Positions 26,937 through 38,878 of a stretch of 64,000 nt of DNA are shown piece by piece. A program made the position numbers and the translations under genes. The notes beneath the pieces were generated by a model. The model ran no database searches. It was given only the letters and a program-made list of their open reading frames with translations, and was not told where the DNA came from. Every line of letters starts with the position of its first letter. Within the stretch, counting starts at the first letter, position 1. Location of the stretch: assembly GCF_000308675.1 (NCBI RefSeq), contig NZ_BAGE01000041.1:186001-250000 (forward strand). Direction: 5' to 3'. This DNA is from Nocardia paucivorans NBRC 100373. Its GTDB lineage: Bacteria; Actinomycetota; Actinomycetes; Mycobacteriales; Mycobacteriaceae.

Positions 26937-28208
26937 TTACACAATGTTCAACGGCGGAGAGGGTGGGAAGACCACGGGCAGCGCGGCCAACGCCCGGTGC
27001 CACGGTCCGGGCCGCCAGGACAACTCCTTCGCGGGCACTGCCAATTCCATCTCCGGAAGCGCGTCGAGCAACTGATCGATCGCCTCCTGAACAATCACCA
27101 GAGCCGGTGACTGCGCGGGACACGCATGCGGGCCGATGCTCCACGCCAAGTGCGAACGATTGCCGACACGTTCCCCACCGCGGATGGCCGGATCGTTGTT
27201 GCACGCGGCCATACTGACCACCACCGGCTGGTGCGCAGGCAGCCAAGTGTTGTCGATGAGGATCGGCTGCCGCGGGTAGGTGGTACAGAAATTCGCCATC
27301 GGCGGGTCGTTGAACAACACCTCGTCCAATGCGTCACGCGTGGACAGGCTGCCGCCGAGAATACCTCCGCCGAGCCGGTCGTCGGTGAGCATCAGCAGCA
27401 GGGTGTTGATGATCAGATTCTGTTCCGGTTCCAGGCCGGCACCGTAGAAGCTGATCAGATTCGACAGCAGCTCTTCCTCGTTCAGATTTGCCGGGTGATG
27501 CACCAATCGGGAGGTGACATCGTTGCCGGGTTCGGCCCGTTTCGCGGCGATGAGCTCCAGCAGCGCCTCACTGAGGTAGTTCATCCCCCATTCGGCATTG
27601 ACCGTGTCGAACAGGGCGGCCATCCCGGTGGCGACCCGCTCCCCCAGTTCGGGGGTGCAGCCGACCATCCGGTTGAGCACCTCGAATACCAACGGGAACG
27701 CATACTGGGAGACCAGGTCCGCCGAACCGTTCTCACAGAACGAGTTGATCAATGGAATCGCGATCTGCTCCACCGTCTGGTGGAGTTCGTGCAGATCGAT
27801 ACCGTCGATGGCGGCCACATAGGCCTGACGGTAGCGCTGATGCACCTCCCCACTGTTGCGCAGAGCGTTCGGATACCACTCCATCATCGGTCTGATCGGC
27901 GAATCGGGCGGAATACTGTTCTGCCAGACCCGCGGATCGGCGGGGAAGCGCTCCGGATCGTTGAGGATTCGCACGGCTGCCTCGTATCCGATCACCAATG
28001 TCGCCGGAACATCGGGGGCCAGATCGATCGGTACGAGGGAGCCGTGTCGGTTTCGCATCTCCCGGTAGGCGCCGTGCGGGTCGGCGGCGAATTCCTCCGA
28101 GTACAGGGAGAAACGCGGACCGGGCTCTCCATTGGGGTCGCCCTGGGTGACCGGGCATCCGGTGAACGGAGGTTGTTGCTGCGAAACCGGGGGGTACTGC
28201 GTACTCAA
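26937..28208 (-). CDS. Conservon-type cytochrome P450, CYP157-like, lacking ExxR
   Basis: A 423-residue P450-fold protein immediately after the conservon GTPase gene. It shares with the gene at 24135-25400 the segments ADPHxxYREMR, [36 protein letters not shown] and SMAACNNDP, so the two are clear paralogues. The K-helix reads DEVLF (295-299) with no arginine at the ExxR position, the I-helix reads GAGLEPE, and the heme loop is [10 protein letters not shown] (Cys363). Its TTG start overlaps the cvnD stop (TTGA), with GGAG eight bases upstream, so it is coupled to the conservon. Confidence 0.88.
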   Translation of the reverse strand: MSTQYPPVSQQQPPFTGCPVTQGDPNGEPGPRFSLYSEEFAADPHGAYREMRNRHGSLVPIDLAPDVPATLVIGYEAAVRILNDPERFPADPRVWQNSIPPDSPIRPMMEWYPNALRNSGEVHQRYRQAYVAAIDGIDLHELHQTVEQIAIPLINSFCENGSADLVSQYAFPLVFEVLNRMVGCTPELGERVATGMAALFDTVNAEWGMNYLSEALLELIAAKRAEPGNDVTSRLVHHPANLNEEELLSNLISFYGAGLEPEQNLIINTLLLMLTDDRLGGGILGGSLSTRDALDEVLFNDPPMANFCTTYPRQPILIDNTWLPAHQPVVVSMAACNNDPAIRGGERVGNRSHLAWSIGPHACPAQSPALVIVQEAIDQLLDALPEMELAVPAKELSWRPGPWHRALAALPVVFPPSPPLNIV

Positions 28209-28825
28209 AGACGAGACTCCAAACGATGGAACAGATATTCGACCAACGTGATGAGTGCCTGCAGGCAGGTTCGCCGGTCGCGGGCGTCGAGAGCCGTCAA
28301 CGGGGCGTCATCGGTCAGGTCGAGCGCGTCCCGGATCTCCGCGAGCGGATACCGATTCGCACCCTCGAACTCGTTGACGCCCACCGCGTAGGGGACACCG
28401 CGTTCCTCGAGGACCGCCAGCACCTCGTCGGCCTTCTCGATCCGCCGGGTATCGACCAGAACGAGAGCGCCGAGTGCGCCCCTGGCCAATTCCTCCCAGA
28501 GCGGAACGAACCGCTGCTGCCCCGGAGTCCCGAAAAGGTACAGCGCCAGTTCGGGATTCAGGGTTATCCGACCGAAGTCCATGGCGACCGTGGTCTGTGT
28601 CTTCGAACCCAGTCCGGCCAGATCGTCGACACCGATACTGGCCTCGGTGATGGTTTCCTCGGTACGCAGCGGCTTGATCTCCGACACACTGCTCACGAAG
28701 GTGGTCTTGCCGACGCCGAAATTACCGGCCACCAGCAATTTCACCGATCGGGTCACGGTCTCCGGCACATAATCGACGGCGCGGTTTTCCGCGGACCGGT
28801 CAGGCCGGGAGAGCACGGAGCCCAT
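28205..28825 (-). CDS. cvnD: Conservon CvnD-type small Ras-like GTPase
   Basis: A 206-residue MglA/Ras-like GTP-binding protein. The P-loop is GNFGVGKTT at residues 33-41, the G3 region reads YLFGTPGQQRF, and a VNEF segment sits at the G4 position. In Streptomyces conservons CvnD forms a membrane-proximal complex with the roadblock protein CvnB, the DUF742 protein CvnC and the kinase-like CvnA, comparable to a eukaryotic heterotrimeric G-protein switch. ATG 28825 lies 26 bases inside cvnC. The first 25 residues before the first strand are probably flexible. Confidence 0.92.
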   Translation of the reverse strand: MGSVLSRPDRSAENRAVDYVPETVTRSVKLLVAGNFGVGKTTFVSSVSEIKPLRTEETITEASIGVDDLAGLGSKTQTTVAMDFGRITLNPELALYLFGTPGQQRFVPLWEELARGALGALVLVDTRRIEKADEVLAVLEERGVPYAVGVNEFEGANRYPLAEIRDALDLTDDAPLTALDARDRRTCLQALITLVEYLFHRLESRL

Positions 28826-29147
28826 TGAGTACCTCCTCGAGCAGGGCTATCTCCGGCAGTTTCTCAGCCGGGATCGGGATGTTCAGATGTCCGCTGTCCA
28901 GTAGGTCGGAAACGATGATCGTCACCACGGACGGGGGCAGGTCGAGATAAGCAGCGATCTCGGCGATCGACAGAGCACCGTGACTACAGACATCGACCAC
29001 CCGGCGCACATCGGGGCCTGCCCCGGGCGCCGGGTCCTTGGCGGCGATGACCAGTGTGACCAGGTCCAATTCACGGCTCGGACGCGAGCGTCCGCCGGTC
29101 CGCACATAGGCGCGGACCAGGTCCGGATCACGCCGTGATCCGCTCAC
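28800..29147 (-). CDS. cvnC: Conservon CvnC-type DUF742 protein
   Basis: A 115-residue DUF742 protein. After a short basic start (SRRDPDLVRAYVRTGGR) comes the family's winged-helix-like core, DVCSHGALSIAEIAAYLDLP then VTIIVSDLLDSGHLNI. DUF742 proteins are the third component of conservons; their biochemical role is not settled. GTG 29147 overlaps the cvnB stop (GTGA). Confidence 0.9.
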   Translation of the reverse strand: MSGSRRDPDLVRAYVRTGGRSRPSRELDLVTLVIAAKDPAPGAGPDVRRVVDVCSHGALSIAEIAAYLDLPPSVVTIIVSDLLDSGHLNIPIPAEKLPEIALLEEVLNGLRALPA

Positions 29148-29575
29148 CGCAGATCGCCGCCGGGTCGTCTGCGCGGCTCGGAGCCGAGTTCGTGACCGAC
29201 ACGAGCGGCGAGCTCGTTCATTCGGTGCGCGATGAGCCCCACATCGATATCCGGCAGGGTGGACACACCCAGCAGGGCACCTTCACCCGCAGCGGTGATG
29301 AGGATCATGCCCTCGCCGTATTCGGTCATATTCTGCCGCACGTCGTTTCCGGAGCCGCCACAGAACTCACCGAGCGCCTTACCGAGCGACCGGAGGCCCG
29401 AGGCCGCGGCGGAGAAACGTTCGGCCTGATCCCGGCTGATGCCCGTCGAATGTGCGATACGCAGACCGTCCTCCGACAGCAGGACCGCGAATCGGACGCC
29501 GGGAACCTCGAGATCGTTCAGTAACCAGCCCAGCTTGTTGCTGCTGTCGGTGACCACAGTTCTCGGTGAGCCCAT
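29144..29575 (-). CDS. cvnB: Conservon CvnB-type roadblock/LC7 protein
   Basis: A 143-residue roadblock/LC7 domain protein. Family features: LGWLLNDLEVPGVRFAVLLS, then DGLRIAHSTGISRDQAERFS, then a beta-meander with TEYGEGMILITAAGEGALLG. Roadblock proteins act as regulators of MglA-like GTPases, here presumably CvnD. ATG 29575 shares a base with the cvnA stop (TGATG); a longer frame upstream overlaps cvnA and is not supported. Confidence 0.92.
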   Translation of the reverse strand: MGSPRTVVTDSSNKLGWLLNDLEVPGVRFAVLLSEDGLRIAHSTGISRDQAERFSAAASGLRSLGKALGEFCGGSGNDVRQNMTEYGEGMILITAAGEGALLGVSTLPDIDVGLIAHRMNELAARVGHELGSEPRRRPGGDLR

Positions 29576-31149
29576 CAGGATGTCATCCCTTCGGTGTGTT
29601 CGGAAGCGGCAGCACGACCACTCTTGGAGCCGCTCTGCCACGCTGCTGCGATTTCGGGACGAGGCTGTCCCGGTTCGGACCGGGTGCGCCCGGTCTGGGC
29701 GGAGGGAACGGCGGACGCCACACGACGTCGCCGCTTGGGCAGGCCTCCACTGGTGATGTCGTGGACCGTGGACCGCTGGTCGTTGCCGGCCTGCTCGCTC
29801 ACTCCGCTCACGGTTTCTCCCCCCGTCATCGCCACACCACTCGGTGTTGTCACTCCGGTCAGCATCGAGGAGCCGGATGTCGTTCCGATGGAGGAGGAGT
29901 TTCCGGACGTGGTGGGGGCGGCAGAAACCGACGGCACCCCGACGGGAGAGGTACCGGACGGCCCGGCGCCGTTACCACCCACTGCCGCGAGCTCACGCGC
30001 GGCAGGCGCACCACCGGAGCTCTCGCTCTCCTGGGTTGCGCGCGGCGCGACGAGCAGGGCCTCGGGGATGTAGACCATGGCACGCATACCACCGTAGGCA
30101 TTGGGGCCGTCGATGTAGACGGTGAAGCCGTAACGGCGGGCCAGGGCGGCGATACCGGGGAAACCGACCTTGGGGGACGGACCCAGCTGGTGGATGTCGA
30201 CCGGCCGCTCGCCCGCGAGAATCTGCCGAGCCTCTTCCATCTGCTCGGCATTCATCCGCACACCGGCGTCGTCGACGATCACGGTGACACCGTGGTGGCC
30301 TTCCTGGAAGGTGACATCGACATACGAGGTGGGCGGCGAGTACCGCAGAGCGTTGTCGATGAGCGAGGCCAGGGTGTGCACCAGCGGCTCCACCGCACGA
30401 CTGATGACGATCCGGTCGAGCTGGTTGGAACGCACCCGCAGATAGTCGCGGACACGTCCGGTGGCACCACCGACGACGTCGGTGAGCGACTGGGCGGGCC
30501 ACCGTCGACCGGGCAGACCACCACAGACGATCACGTAGGACTGCGCCTGACGGATCATCTGCTGCACGGTGTGGTCGATACGGATGAGGGTTTCGTAGAC
30601 GCGGTCGTCCCGGTGTTCGCGCAGCGCGGCGCTGACCACCTGGCTGACGTCGGCGCCCAGGCTCACCACGGAGGTACCGAAGGAGCGCACCGCGGCGCTG
30701 GTGGCCTCACGGGAGGTCGACTCGACCTGCGCCCGGGCCGACTCCTCCTCGGCACGCACGGCCTCCTCGGCCGCGGTGACCGCTTCTTTCAGCTTTTCTT
30801 CGTGCTCTCGGGTGAGGGTGTCCCGGGTCTCGGTCTGCACCGCGCGCAGGTCTTCGGTGAATCGTTCGACGATCCAGCGCAGACATTGCGCGAAACGTGA
30901 GTTCTCCAGACCCGACGGCACTTCGGGACCCGCGGCAGGTTGCTCGAAACGGCGTAGCGAATCCGATAGCGCGGGTAGCGTACTGGCGGCGAGATTTTCG
31001 AGGGCGTCCTCGCGTACCCCCAGCTCACGCTCCAGAACATCTATTCGGTTCTGCAGCCCGCTTACGGTCCGAACGGCGTACCACGCCACGCCGAGCACCA
31101 GAATGGGGGCGAGGATCCAGGGAAGCAGCACGGCGGTATTCAGGTTCAT
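29575..31149 (-). CDS. cvnA: Conservon CvnA-type membrane histidine kinase-like ATPase
   Basis: A 524-residue sensor-kinase-like protein. Residues 8-28 form one transmembrane helix (VLLPWILAPILVLGVAWYAV). A coiled coil follows (about 30-180; many Glu/Ala/Arg heptads such as REHEEKLKEAVTAAEEAVRA). Then comes a helical region and a GHKL ATPase domain (about 260-390) with LIDNALRYSPP, VDDAGVRM and GFPGIAALARRYGF. No classical phospho-accepting H-box is evident, typical of CvnA. The last 130 residues are Ser/Thr/Gly/Pro-rich and disordered. ATG 31149 is chosen because the transmembrane helix starts immediately after it. It heads the seven-gene conservon operon. Confidence 0.9.
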   Translation of the reverse strand: MNLNTAVLLPWILAPILVLGVAWYAVRTVSGLQNRIDVLERELGVREDALENLAASTLPALSDSLRRFEQPAAGPEVPSGLENSRFAQCLRWIVERFTEDLRAVQTETRDTLTREHEEKLKEAVTAAEEAVRAEEESARAQVESTSREATSAAVRSFGTSVVSLGADVSQVVSAALREHRDDRVYETLIRIDHTVQQMIRQAQSYVIVCGGLPGRRWPAQSLTDVVGGATGRVRDYLRVRSNQLDRIVISRAVEPLVHTLASLIDNALRYSPPTSYVDVTFQEGHHGVTVIVDDAGVRMNAEQMEEARQILAGERPVDIHQLGPSPKVGFPGIAALARRYGFTVYIDGPNAYGGMRAMVYIPEALLVAPRATQESESSGGAPAARELAAVGGNGAGPSGTSPVGVPSVSAAPTTSGNSSSIGTTSGSSMLTGVTTPSGVAMTGGETVSGVSEQAGNDQRSTVHDITSGGLPKRRRRVASAVPSAQTGRTRSEPGQPRPEIAAAWQSGSKSGRAAASEHTEGMTS

Positions 31150-32105
31150 CAGCTTTCTCGTCGTTGACGGGGCTCGAGGGTGCGCCACGCGATGCCACAG
31201 CATTCTTCTGCCACAGCGCTCGTCTCGCCTTCCTCGCGACGCCGACCATGATTGCCCCTGGCCGGATGAGGTACTCGCCGGGTACCGGCGGCGATCCCCG
31301 ACCGCCCATCCCGGCGCCCACTCACGATATTCCAAAGTGGCCGAAAGACAAGACGATCGGTCGATCACGGCACCACCGGAACATCTTCGTCCGATGGCCC
31401 CGAACCCGACGACACGCACACCCTAGCAGTATTCCCGGCCACATGTTCAATATCCGACAACTATTAATTTGTCCCGCATCCGGCCGCGGCGTGTCGACCT
31501 CGGGAATCTCAGAATTATTGAGCCGGTTGCGATCACCGCAACACCCCTTCCACACCCCGGCGGACACATTTCGACGTCTCGTCCATCCCATGCCGGCGCG
31601 CATCCCAACTCCCCTGCGGGACAAAACGAACCGCCCAGTACACACCCGGTGGGCGTAACCGCGGAGCAGACACCATGGCACTCCAAATTGCCTCGCCGAC
31701 CGGACAGGTGCTATAAGAGCGACCGTGCCGTCGTACGTGAAACCGCAACGGCCGTACGTTCTTCGAGAACGCCACGGCAATCACCTCTCGACCCGCCCGA
31801 GAAAGATGGTTGCGGAGCGCGAATGATCTTCGACCAGAGCCGAAAAGGTATCTGTAACGGCGTATAACGCCACTATTACGGACCAATCAACACGATGGTC
31901 ACGGAAAGCGGTTCGAGCCCGAGTTTCCCAACCATCGACACAGCCGCCACATTCCGAAATGTCGATGCGCCACACGAACAACGACATCCGTCATTACCGG
32001 CACACCCTACGCGACAACCGCCACGGAAGCACGGCCACGCAGGCGGCACCGCTACGACATCACACCCACCCGTGATCGATAGCGGTGGCACATAACCCCC
32101 GGACA
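31150..32105. other. Long gene-free stretch upstream of the conservon
   Basis: About 1 kb with lower GC and no frame of convincing composition on either strand. Candidate elements: a minus-strand promoter for cvnA (TTGAAC at 31450-31445, and TAGGGT at 31425-31420, 19-base spacing); a plus-strand promoter-like pair TTGCCT 31688-31693 and TATAAG 31712-31717 (18-base spacing) followed by two CGTACG words (31732, 31753) and a hairpin CGTTCT-TCG-AGAACG at 31757-31771; and GGCGT-ATA-ACGCC at 31859-31871. A small RNA is possible, but nothing more can be said. Confidence 0.45.
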
Positions 32106-32145
32106 CGGCGGTGCCCCCGGGACAACCGTCCCGGGGGCACCGCCG
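32106..32145 (-). terminator. Terminator hairpin of the suf operon
   Basis: A perfect 18-bp stem, CGGCGGTGCCCCCGGGAC and its complement, with a 4-base AACC loop, placed just after the last suf gene. It is the longest perfect hairpin noticed in the window. Confidence 0.85.
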
Positions 32146-32163
32146 ATGTTTCGCGAAACGCGC

Positions 32164-32550
32164 TCAGACCGTGAAACCGAGAGCACGCAACTGTTCTCGT
32201 CCGTCCTCGGTGATCTTGTCCGGACCCCACGGCGGCATCCACACCCAGTTGATCTTCAGATCGTCGACCAGGCCGCTGCGCACCAGCGCATTGCGGGACT
32301 GGTCCTCGATCACATCGGTGAGCGGGCAGGCGGCCGAGGTCAGGGTCATATCGAGCACCGCGGTTCGATCCTCGAGCCGCATGCCGTACACCAGCCCCAG
32401 ATCGACGACGTTGATGCCCAACTCGGGATCGACCACATCGCGCATGGCCTCTTCGATGTCCTCGAGCTGCTTCAGTTCCTCCGCCGACAGCTCGGCCTGC
32501 GCCGGCTCGGCCGCCCGGTCGGTGGTCTCGGTGGATGGTGTATCGGTCAT
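32164..32550 (-). CDS. sufT: SufT-like MIP18/DUF59 Fe-S assembly factor
   Basis: A 128-residue DUF59 protein that assists maturation of Fe-S proteins. Residues 1-25 are a disordered Thr/Glu/Ala-rich leader. The DUF59 core shows AMRDVVDPELGINVVDLGLV, then MTLTSAACPLTDVIEDQ with the family cysteine, then WMPPWGPDKIT. It is the last gene of the operon, in the same place as Rv1466 of M. tuberculosis. ATG 32550 overlaps the sufU stop (ATGA). Confidence 0.92.
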   Translation of the reverse strand: MTDTPSTETTDRAAEPAQAELSAEELKQLEDIEEAMRDVVDPELGINVVDLGLVYGMRLEDRTAVLDMTLTSAACPLTDVIEDQSRNALVRSGLVDDLKINWVWMPPWGPDKITEDGREQLRALGFTV

Positions 32551-33032
32551 GCTGACTCCCCGTTTCCTGCCGTACGGCCCGCCATCTCGCCGGTGGCCCC
32601 GTCGATCCGGACCACGGCGTCCTTGAACGCCATCCAACCCAGCAGCGCGCATTTCACCCGCGCCGGATACTTGGCGACACCCGCGAAGGCGATACCGTCG
32701 CCGATCACGTCCTCGTCACCCTCGACGGTACCCCGGCCGGCGATCATTTCGTTGAACGCGTCGACCACCTTCAGTGCTTCCGGCAACGGCAACCCGATCA
32801 CCTGATCGGTGAGCACCGATGTGGAGGCCTGGCTGATCGAACAGCCCTGTCCGTCGTAGGAGACGTCGGCGACCTCACCGTCGTCGCCGAGATGAACGCG
32901 CAGGGTCACCTCGTCACCGCAGGTGGGATTCACATGGTGCACCTCGGCACCGAACGGCTCCCGCAGCCCGCGATTGTGCGGATGCTTGTAGTGGTCCAGG
33001 ATGACTTCCTGGTACATCTGCTCCATGCGCAT
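32547..33032 (-). CDS. sufU: SufU, zinc-dependent sulfurtransferase/Fe-S assembly protein
   Basis: A 161-residue IscU-like protein that accepts persulfide sulfur from SufS. The three cysteines expected of SufU are present: NPTCGDEVTL (about Cys41), GQGCSISQAS (about Cys66), and RVKCALLGW (about Cys128). The insertion between the second and third cysteine relative to IscU fits SufU. ATG 33032 begins 3 bases after the sufS stop; a second in-frame ATG at 33026 is possible. Confidence 0.92.
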   Translation of the reverse strand: MRMEQMYQEVILDHYKHPHNRGLREPFGAEVHHVNPTCGDEVTLRVHLGDDGEVADVSYDGQGCSISQASTSVLTDQVIGLPLPEALKVVDAFNEMIAGRGTVEGDEDVIGDGIAFAGVAKYPARVKCALLGWMAFKDAVVRIDGATGEMAGRTAGNGESA

Positions 33033-33035
33033 GGT

Positions 33036-35061
<2,026 letters not shown>

Positions 35062-35099
35062 AGGTGGCAGGATTCCTTCGTGGGCTGGGAGTTCGGGGA

Positions 35100-36278
35100 T
35101 CAGGCGCCGATGGCGGCGAGTTCGGCCTCGATGGCCGCCTCCAGCCGCTGCCGGACCTGCGGGACGGCGATCTTCTGGATGATCTCGCCGAAGAAACCGC
35201 GGACCACCAGGCGGCGAGCGATATCCTCCGGGATACCGCGGGCGCGTAGATAGAACAGCTGCTCGTCGTCGAAACGTCCGGTGGCCGAGGCGTGGCCGGC
35301 ACCGACGATCTCACCGGTCTCGATCTCCAGGTTCGGCACCGAATCGGCACGCGCGCCGTCGGTGAGCACCAGGTTGCGGTTGATCTCGAAGGTGTCGGTG
35401 CCTTCGGCTTCCGCGCGGATCAGCACATCGCCGACCCATACCGTGCGGGCATCGCCCTTGGGCGAGGCGGGGTCGCCCTGCAGCGCCCCCTTGTACAGCA
35501 CATTGGACTTGCAGTGCGGGACCGCGTGGTCGACCAGCAGTCGCTGTTCGAAATGCTGACCCGCGTCGGCGAAGTAGAGACCGAGCAATTCGGCGTCACC
35601 GCCGGGACCGGCGTAGCGGACGGTACCGGTGAGCCGCACCAGATCACCGCCGAGGGTGACGGCGGTGTGCCGCAGCACGGCATCGCGCCCCACCGTGGCG
35701 TGGTGGGCGGTGGCGTGGACGGCGTCGTCGGCCCAGTCCTGAATGGCGACCACGGTCAACCGGGAGCTGTCACCGAGCACGAATTCCACGTTCTCGGCAT
35801 AGGTCCCGCTGCCCTTCTGGTCGATGACGACGGTCGCCTCGGCGAAGGCGTCCAGCCGGATCTGGAGGTGGCCGAAGGCCGTCTTCCCCTCACCGGGCCC
35901 GGTGACGGTGACGATGAACGGTTCGGCGACCGCCACCTCTTTGCCGACCGATATCACGGTGGCCCGCTCGAAACCCGAGTACGCCTGCGCCGCGACCCGA
36001 TCCGCCGGGATGCCACCGTCGCCGAGCCGGGGATCGTCCCGATCCACGGTCTCCACGATGACACCCTCGACCGGGGTGGTCTCGACGGTGATGAAACCGT
36101 CGGCGACGGCGGTGCCGTCGTGCAGGCCGCGCAATCGACGCAGCGGGGTGAACCGCCATACCTCGTCCTTGGCGGAGGGCACTTCGAAGGCGTTCACATC
36201 GAACGAGGTGAAGACCTCGCCCTTGTTGATCGCCGGGGTACGAGCCTCGGCGGCCTCGGCAACGTTCTCGACGGCCAT
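35100..36278 (-). CDS. sufD: SufD, Fe-S assembly scaffold partner
   Basis: A 392-residue SufD homologue, partner of SufB in the SufBC2D scaffold. Features: an N-terminal helical part with [13 protein letters not shown], a central right-handed beta-helix (about 120-330), and a C-terminal SufC-binding part with [20 protein letters not shown] and [12 protein letters not shown]. The conserved histidine for cluster assembly is probably in [19 protein letters not shown] 36278 shares one base with the sufB stop (TGATG). Confidence 0.93.
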   Translation of the reverse strand: MAVENVAEAAEARTPAINKGEVFTSFDVNAFEVPSAKDEVWRFTPLRRLRGLHDGTAVADGFITVETTPVEGVIVETVDRDDPRLGDGGIPADRVAAQAYSGFERATVISVGKEVAVAEPFIVTVTGPGEGKTAFGHLQIRLDAFAEATVVIDQKGSGTYAENVEFVLGDSSRLTVVAIQDWADDAVHATAHHATVGRDAVLRHTAVTLGGDLVRLTGTVRYAGPGGDAELLGLYFADAGQHFEQRLLVDHAVPHCKSNVLYKGALQGDPASPKGDARTVWVGDVLIRAEAEGTDTFEINRNLVLTDGARADSVPNLEIETGEIVGAGHASATGRFDDEQLFYLRARGIPEDIARRLVVRGFFGEIIQKIAVPQVRQRLEAAIEAELAAIGA

Positions 36279-37738
36279 CAGCCGACGGCTCCTTCCATCT
36301 GCAGTTCGATCAGGCGGTTGAGTTCGAGCGCGTACTCCATCGGCAGTTCCTTGGCGATGGGCTCGACGAAGCCGCGCACCACCATGGCCATGGCCTCGTC
36401 CTCGGTGAGCCCGCGGCTCATCAGGTAGAACAGCTGGTCCTCGGAGACCTTGGAGACGGTGGCCTCGTGCCCCATGGTCACGTCGTCCTCGCGGATATCG
36501 ACATAGGGGTAGGTGTCGGAACGGCTGACGGTGTCCACCAGCAGCGCGTCGCATTTCACGGTCGACTTCGACCCGTGCGCGCCCTTGTTCACCTGCACCA
36601 GACCTCGGTAGGAGGCCCGGCCGCCGCCACGCGCCACCGACTTCGACACGATGGTCGAGGAGGTGTGCGGCGCCAGGTGCAGCATCTTCGCGCCGGTGTC
36701 CTGGTGCTGACCGGCCCCGGCGAACGCCACCGACAGCACCTCGCCGCGGGCGTGTTCGCCGGTCATCCACACGGCCGGGTACTTCATGGTGACCTTGGAG
36801 CCGATATTGCCGTCGATCCACTCCATGGTCGCGCCCGCTTCGGCCTTGGCCCGCTTGGTGACCAGGTTGTAGACGTTGTTCGACCAGTTCTGGATGGTGG
36901 TGTAGCGGCAGCGGCCGCCCTTCTTCACGATGATCTCCACCACCGCCGAGTGCAGCGAATCCGACTTGTAGATCGGTGCGGTGCAGCCCTCGACGTAGTG
37001 CACGTAGGCGCCCTCGTCGACAATGATCAGGGTGCGCTCGAACTGGCCCATGTTCTCGGTGTTGATCCGGAAGTAGGCCTGCAGCGGGATGTCGACGTGC
37101 ACCCCTGGCGGCACGTAGATGAACGAGCCACCCGACCACACGGCGGTGTTCAGCGCGGAGAACTTGTTGTCACCGGCCGGGATCACACTGCCGAAATACT
37201 GCCGGAAGATCTCCGGGTGCTCGCGCAGACCGGTGTCGGTGTCGAGGAAGATCACACCCTGGGCCTCCAGATCCTCGCGGATCTGGTGGTACACCACCTC
37301 GGACTCGTACTGAGCGGCGACACCGGCCACCAGCCGCTGCTTCTCCGCCTCCGGGATGCCCAGCTTGTCGTAGGTGTTGCGGATGTCCTCGGGCAGATCG
37401 TCCCAGCTGGCGGCCTGCTTCTCGGTGGACCGCACGAAGTACTTGATGTTGTCGAAGTCGATATCGGTGAGATCGGAACCCCAGGTCGGCATCGGCTTGC
37501 GTTCGAAGATGCGCAGGGCCTTGAGACGGGCCTCGAGCATCCACTCCGGCTCGTTCTTCTTCGCCGAGATATCGCGGACGACCTCCTCCGACAGGCCGCG
37601 CTGCGCGGCGGCGCCGGCTTCGTCCGGGTCGGCCCAGCCGTAGCCGTAGTTGCCCAGGGAGGCGATGGTCTCTTCCTGGGTCAACGGCGTCGGCCGGGTG
37701 GTTGCGGATTCGCGGGCGTCCGCGGCGGTCGTCGTCAT
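36278..37738 (-). CDS. sufB: SufB, Fe-S cluster scaffold
   Basis: A 486-residue SufB, the main scaffold on which [4Fe-4S] clusters form before transfer to apoproteins. Conserved stretches: [68 protein letters not shown], and [20 protein letters not shown]. No intein is present, unlike the M. tuberculosis SufB (Rv1461), so the gene is uninterrupted. ATG 37738 overlaps the sufR stop (ATGA). Confidence 0.95.
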   Translation of the reverse strand: MTTTAADARESATTRPTPLTQEETIASLGNYGYGWADPDEAGAAAQRGLSEEVVRDISAKKNEPEWMLEARLKALRIFERKPMPTWGSDLTDIDFDNIKYFVRSTEKQAASWDDLPEDIRNTYDKLGIPEAEKQRLVAGVAAQYESEVVYHQIREDLEAQGVIFLDTDTGLREHPEIFRQYFGSVIPAGDNKFSALNTAVWSGGSFIYVPPGVHVDIPLQAYFRINTENMGQFERTLIIVDEGAYVHYVEGCTAPIYKSDSLHSAVVEIIVKKGGRCRYTTIQNWSNNVYNLVTKRAKAEAGATMEWIDGNIGSKVTMKYPAVWMTGEHARGEVLSVAFAGAGQHQDTGAKMLHLAPHTSSTIVSKSVARGGGRASYRGLVQVNKGAHGSKSTVKCDALLVDTVSRSDTYPYVDIREDDVTMGHEATVSKVSEDQLFYLMSRGLTEDEAMAMVVRGFVEPIAKELPMEYALELNRLIELQMEGAVG

Positions 37739-38622
37739 TCGGCACTCCTTCCGGAGTCGATCGTTGCTTCCGTTGCGGGCTGGGCAACGGCTGATGGGGA
37801 GGCTGTATTCGATTGGAATCCGGTTCCGGCGGGTGCCACCTCGAGCGGTAGCACCGTAAGCGGTACGTGGGTGGTGCAGGCGCAATCACCGTTGGCGATG
37901 GTGGCCAGGCGTTGCACATGGGTGCCGAGCAATTCGCGGAAGGCCTCGAGCTCCGCCTCGCACAGTTGCGGGAACTCTTCGGCCACATGCGCGATCGGAC
38001 AGTGGTGCTGGCAGATCTGCACGCCTGCGCCCACCGGTCGGGTGCTGGCCGCGAAACCCGCGCCGGACAGCGCCGTGGCGATTTCCTCGGCCTTGGCCAC
38101 CGTCTGTTCGGGGGTCACTGTAGCGGTGTCCGCGTTCGGCGGCCGGTACCGGTCCGCGCCCCGGGGGCGGTGCGCCGGGAGCGGTTCGATCCCGGCCACG
38201 GCGGTCCGCGCCCGTTTGCGGGCGAATTCGGTGACCGCCTGCTCACCACCGATTTCGCGGAGCTGCCTGATGGCCGCTCCGGCGAGCTCGTCGTAGGCGT
38301 GGCCGAGCATGCTCCGCCCCGCCGCGGTGAGCTGATACTGCTTGGCGGGGCGGCCCCGCCCCTTCTGCTGCCACGGCGCCGAGCGGCTCGCCCGGGCCTG
38401 GCCGGATTCGATGAGTGCGTCCAGGTGCCTGCGCACCCCGGCCGGCGCCAACCCCAGGGCGGCGCCGATGGCGGTGGCGGTGATCGGCCCCTCTTCGAGG
38501 AGCAGCCGGACGATCTGGGCCCGGGTGTGCCCCTCGCCACCGGTCGCGGGCACGGCAACGGACGCGGCACCGGCCCGATGACCGGTCCCTTCGTCTACGT
38601 TCGGCAAACCCACGGTTTTCAC
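37735..38622 (-). CDS. sufR: SufR, Fe-S-sensing repressor of the suf operon
   Basis: A 295-residue helix-turn-helix repressor, first gene of its own operon. The winged HTH lies at about 32-100 ([20 protein letters not shown], then [16 protein letters not shown]). The C-terminal cluster-binding region carries [21 protein letters not shown] (about 205-225) and [14 protein letters not shown] (about 247-258), giving the cysteines expected for a bound Fe-S cluster. The GTG start at 38622 has no clear ribosome-binding site, so the transcript may be leaderless. An inverted repeat overlaps the start. Confidence 0.93.
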   Translation of the reverse strand: MKTVGLPNVDEGTGHRAGAASVAVPATGGEGHTRAQIVRLLLEEGPITATAIGAALGLAPAGVRRHLDALIESGQARASRSAPWQQKGRGRPAKQYQLTAAGRSMLGHAYDELAGAAIRQLREIGGEQAVTEFARKRARTAVAGIEPLPAHRPRGADRYRPPNADTATVTPEQTVAKAEEIATALSGAGFAASTRPVGAGVQICQHHCPIAHVAEEFPQLCEAELEAFRELLGTHVQRLATIANGDCACTTHVPLTVLPLEVAPAGTGFQSNTASPSAVAQPATEATIDSGRSAE

Positions 38623-38634
38623 AACATCAGTGTG
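38620..38634. promoter_or_regulatory. SufR autoregulatory site candidate
   Basis: CACA-N7-TGTG (CACAACATCAGTGTG) overlaps the sufR start codon and lies in the sufR-mptB divergent region. Position fits an operator for SufR; the arms are short, so support is weak. Confidence 0.35.
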
Positions 38635-38878
38635 GCGGAATTACTTCCCGAAATCTAATAAGGCTGCCCTGACCTGCGGCGCCCCCACCCGACACCGTCG
38701 CACGAACTGCTGCGTCGCACCGCCTCTACCACCGGTTTCATCGAAAAACGCAGGGCGCACCGAACCGTGACCGACCGGAGTGAAACAAATCACCCCCACC
38801 ACTGTTTCCCTCCTGCGCCGAGCTCATCCTGCTCCGAGGCCATCCTCCGGCCGGTCGGGCCTACTAGGCTGCCTGACC

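Noticed and set aside
31322..31886. Several overlapping frames upstream of the conservon
   Set aside because: They have inconsistent composition, mutually overlap on both strands and lack starts with ribosome-binding sites.
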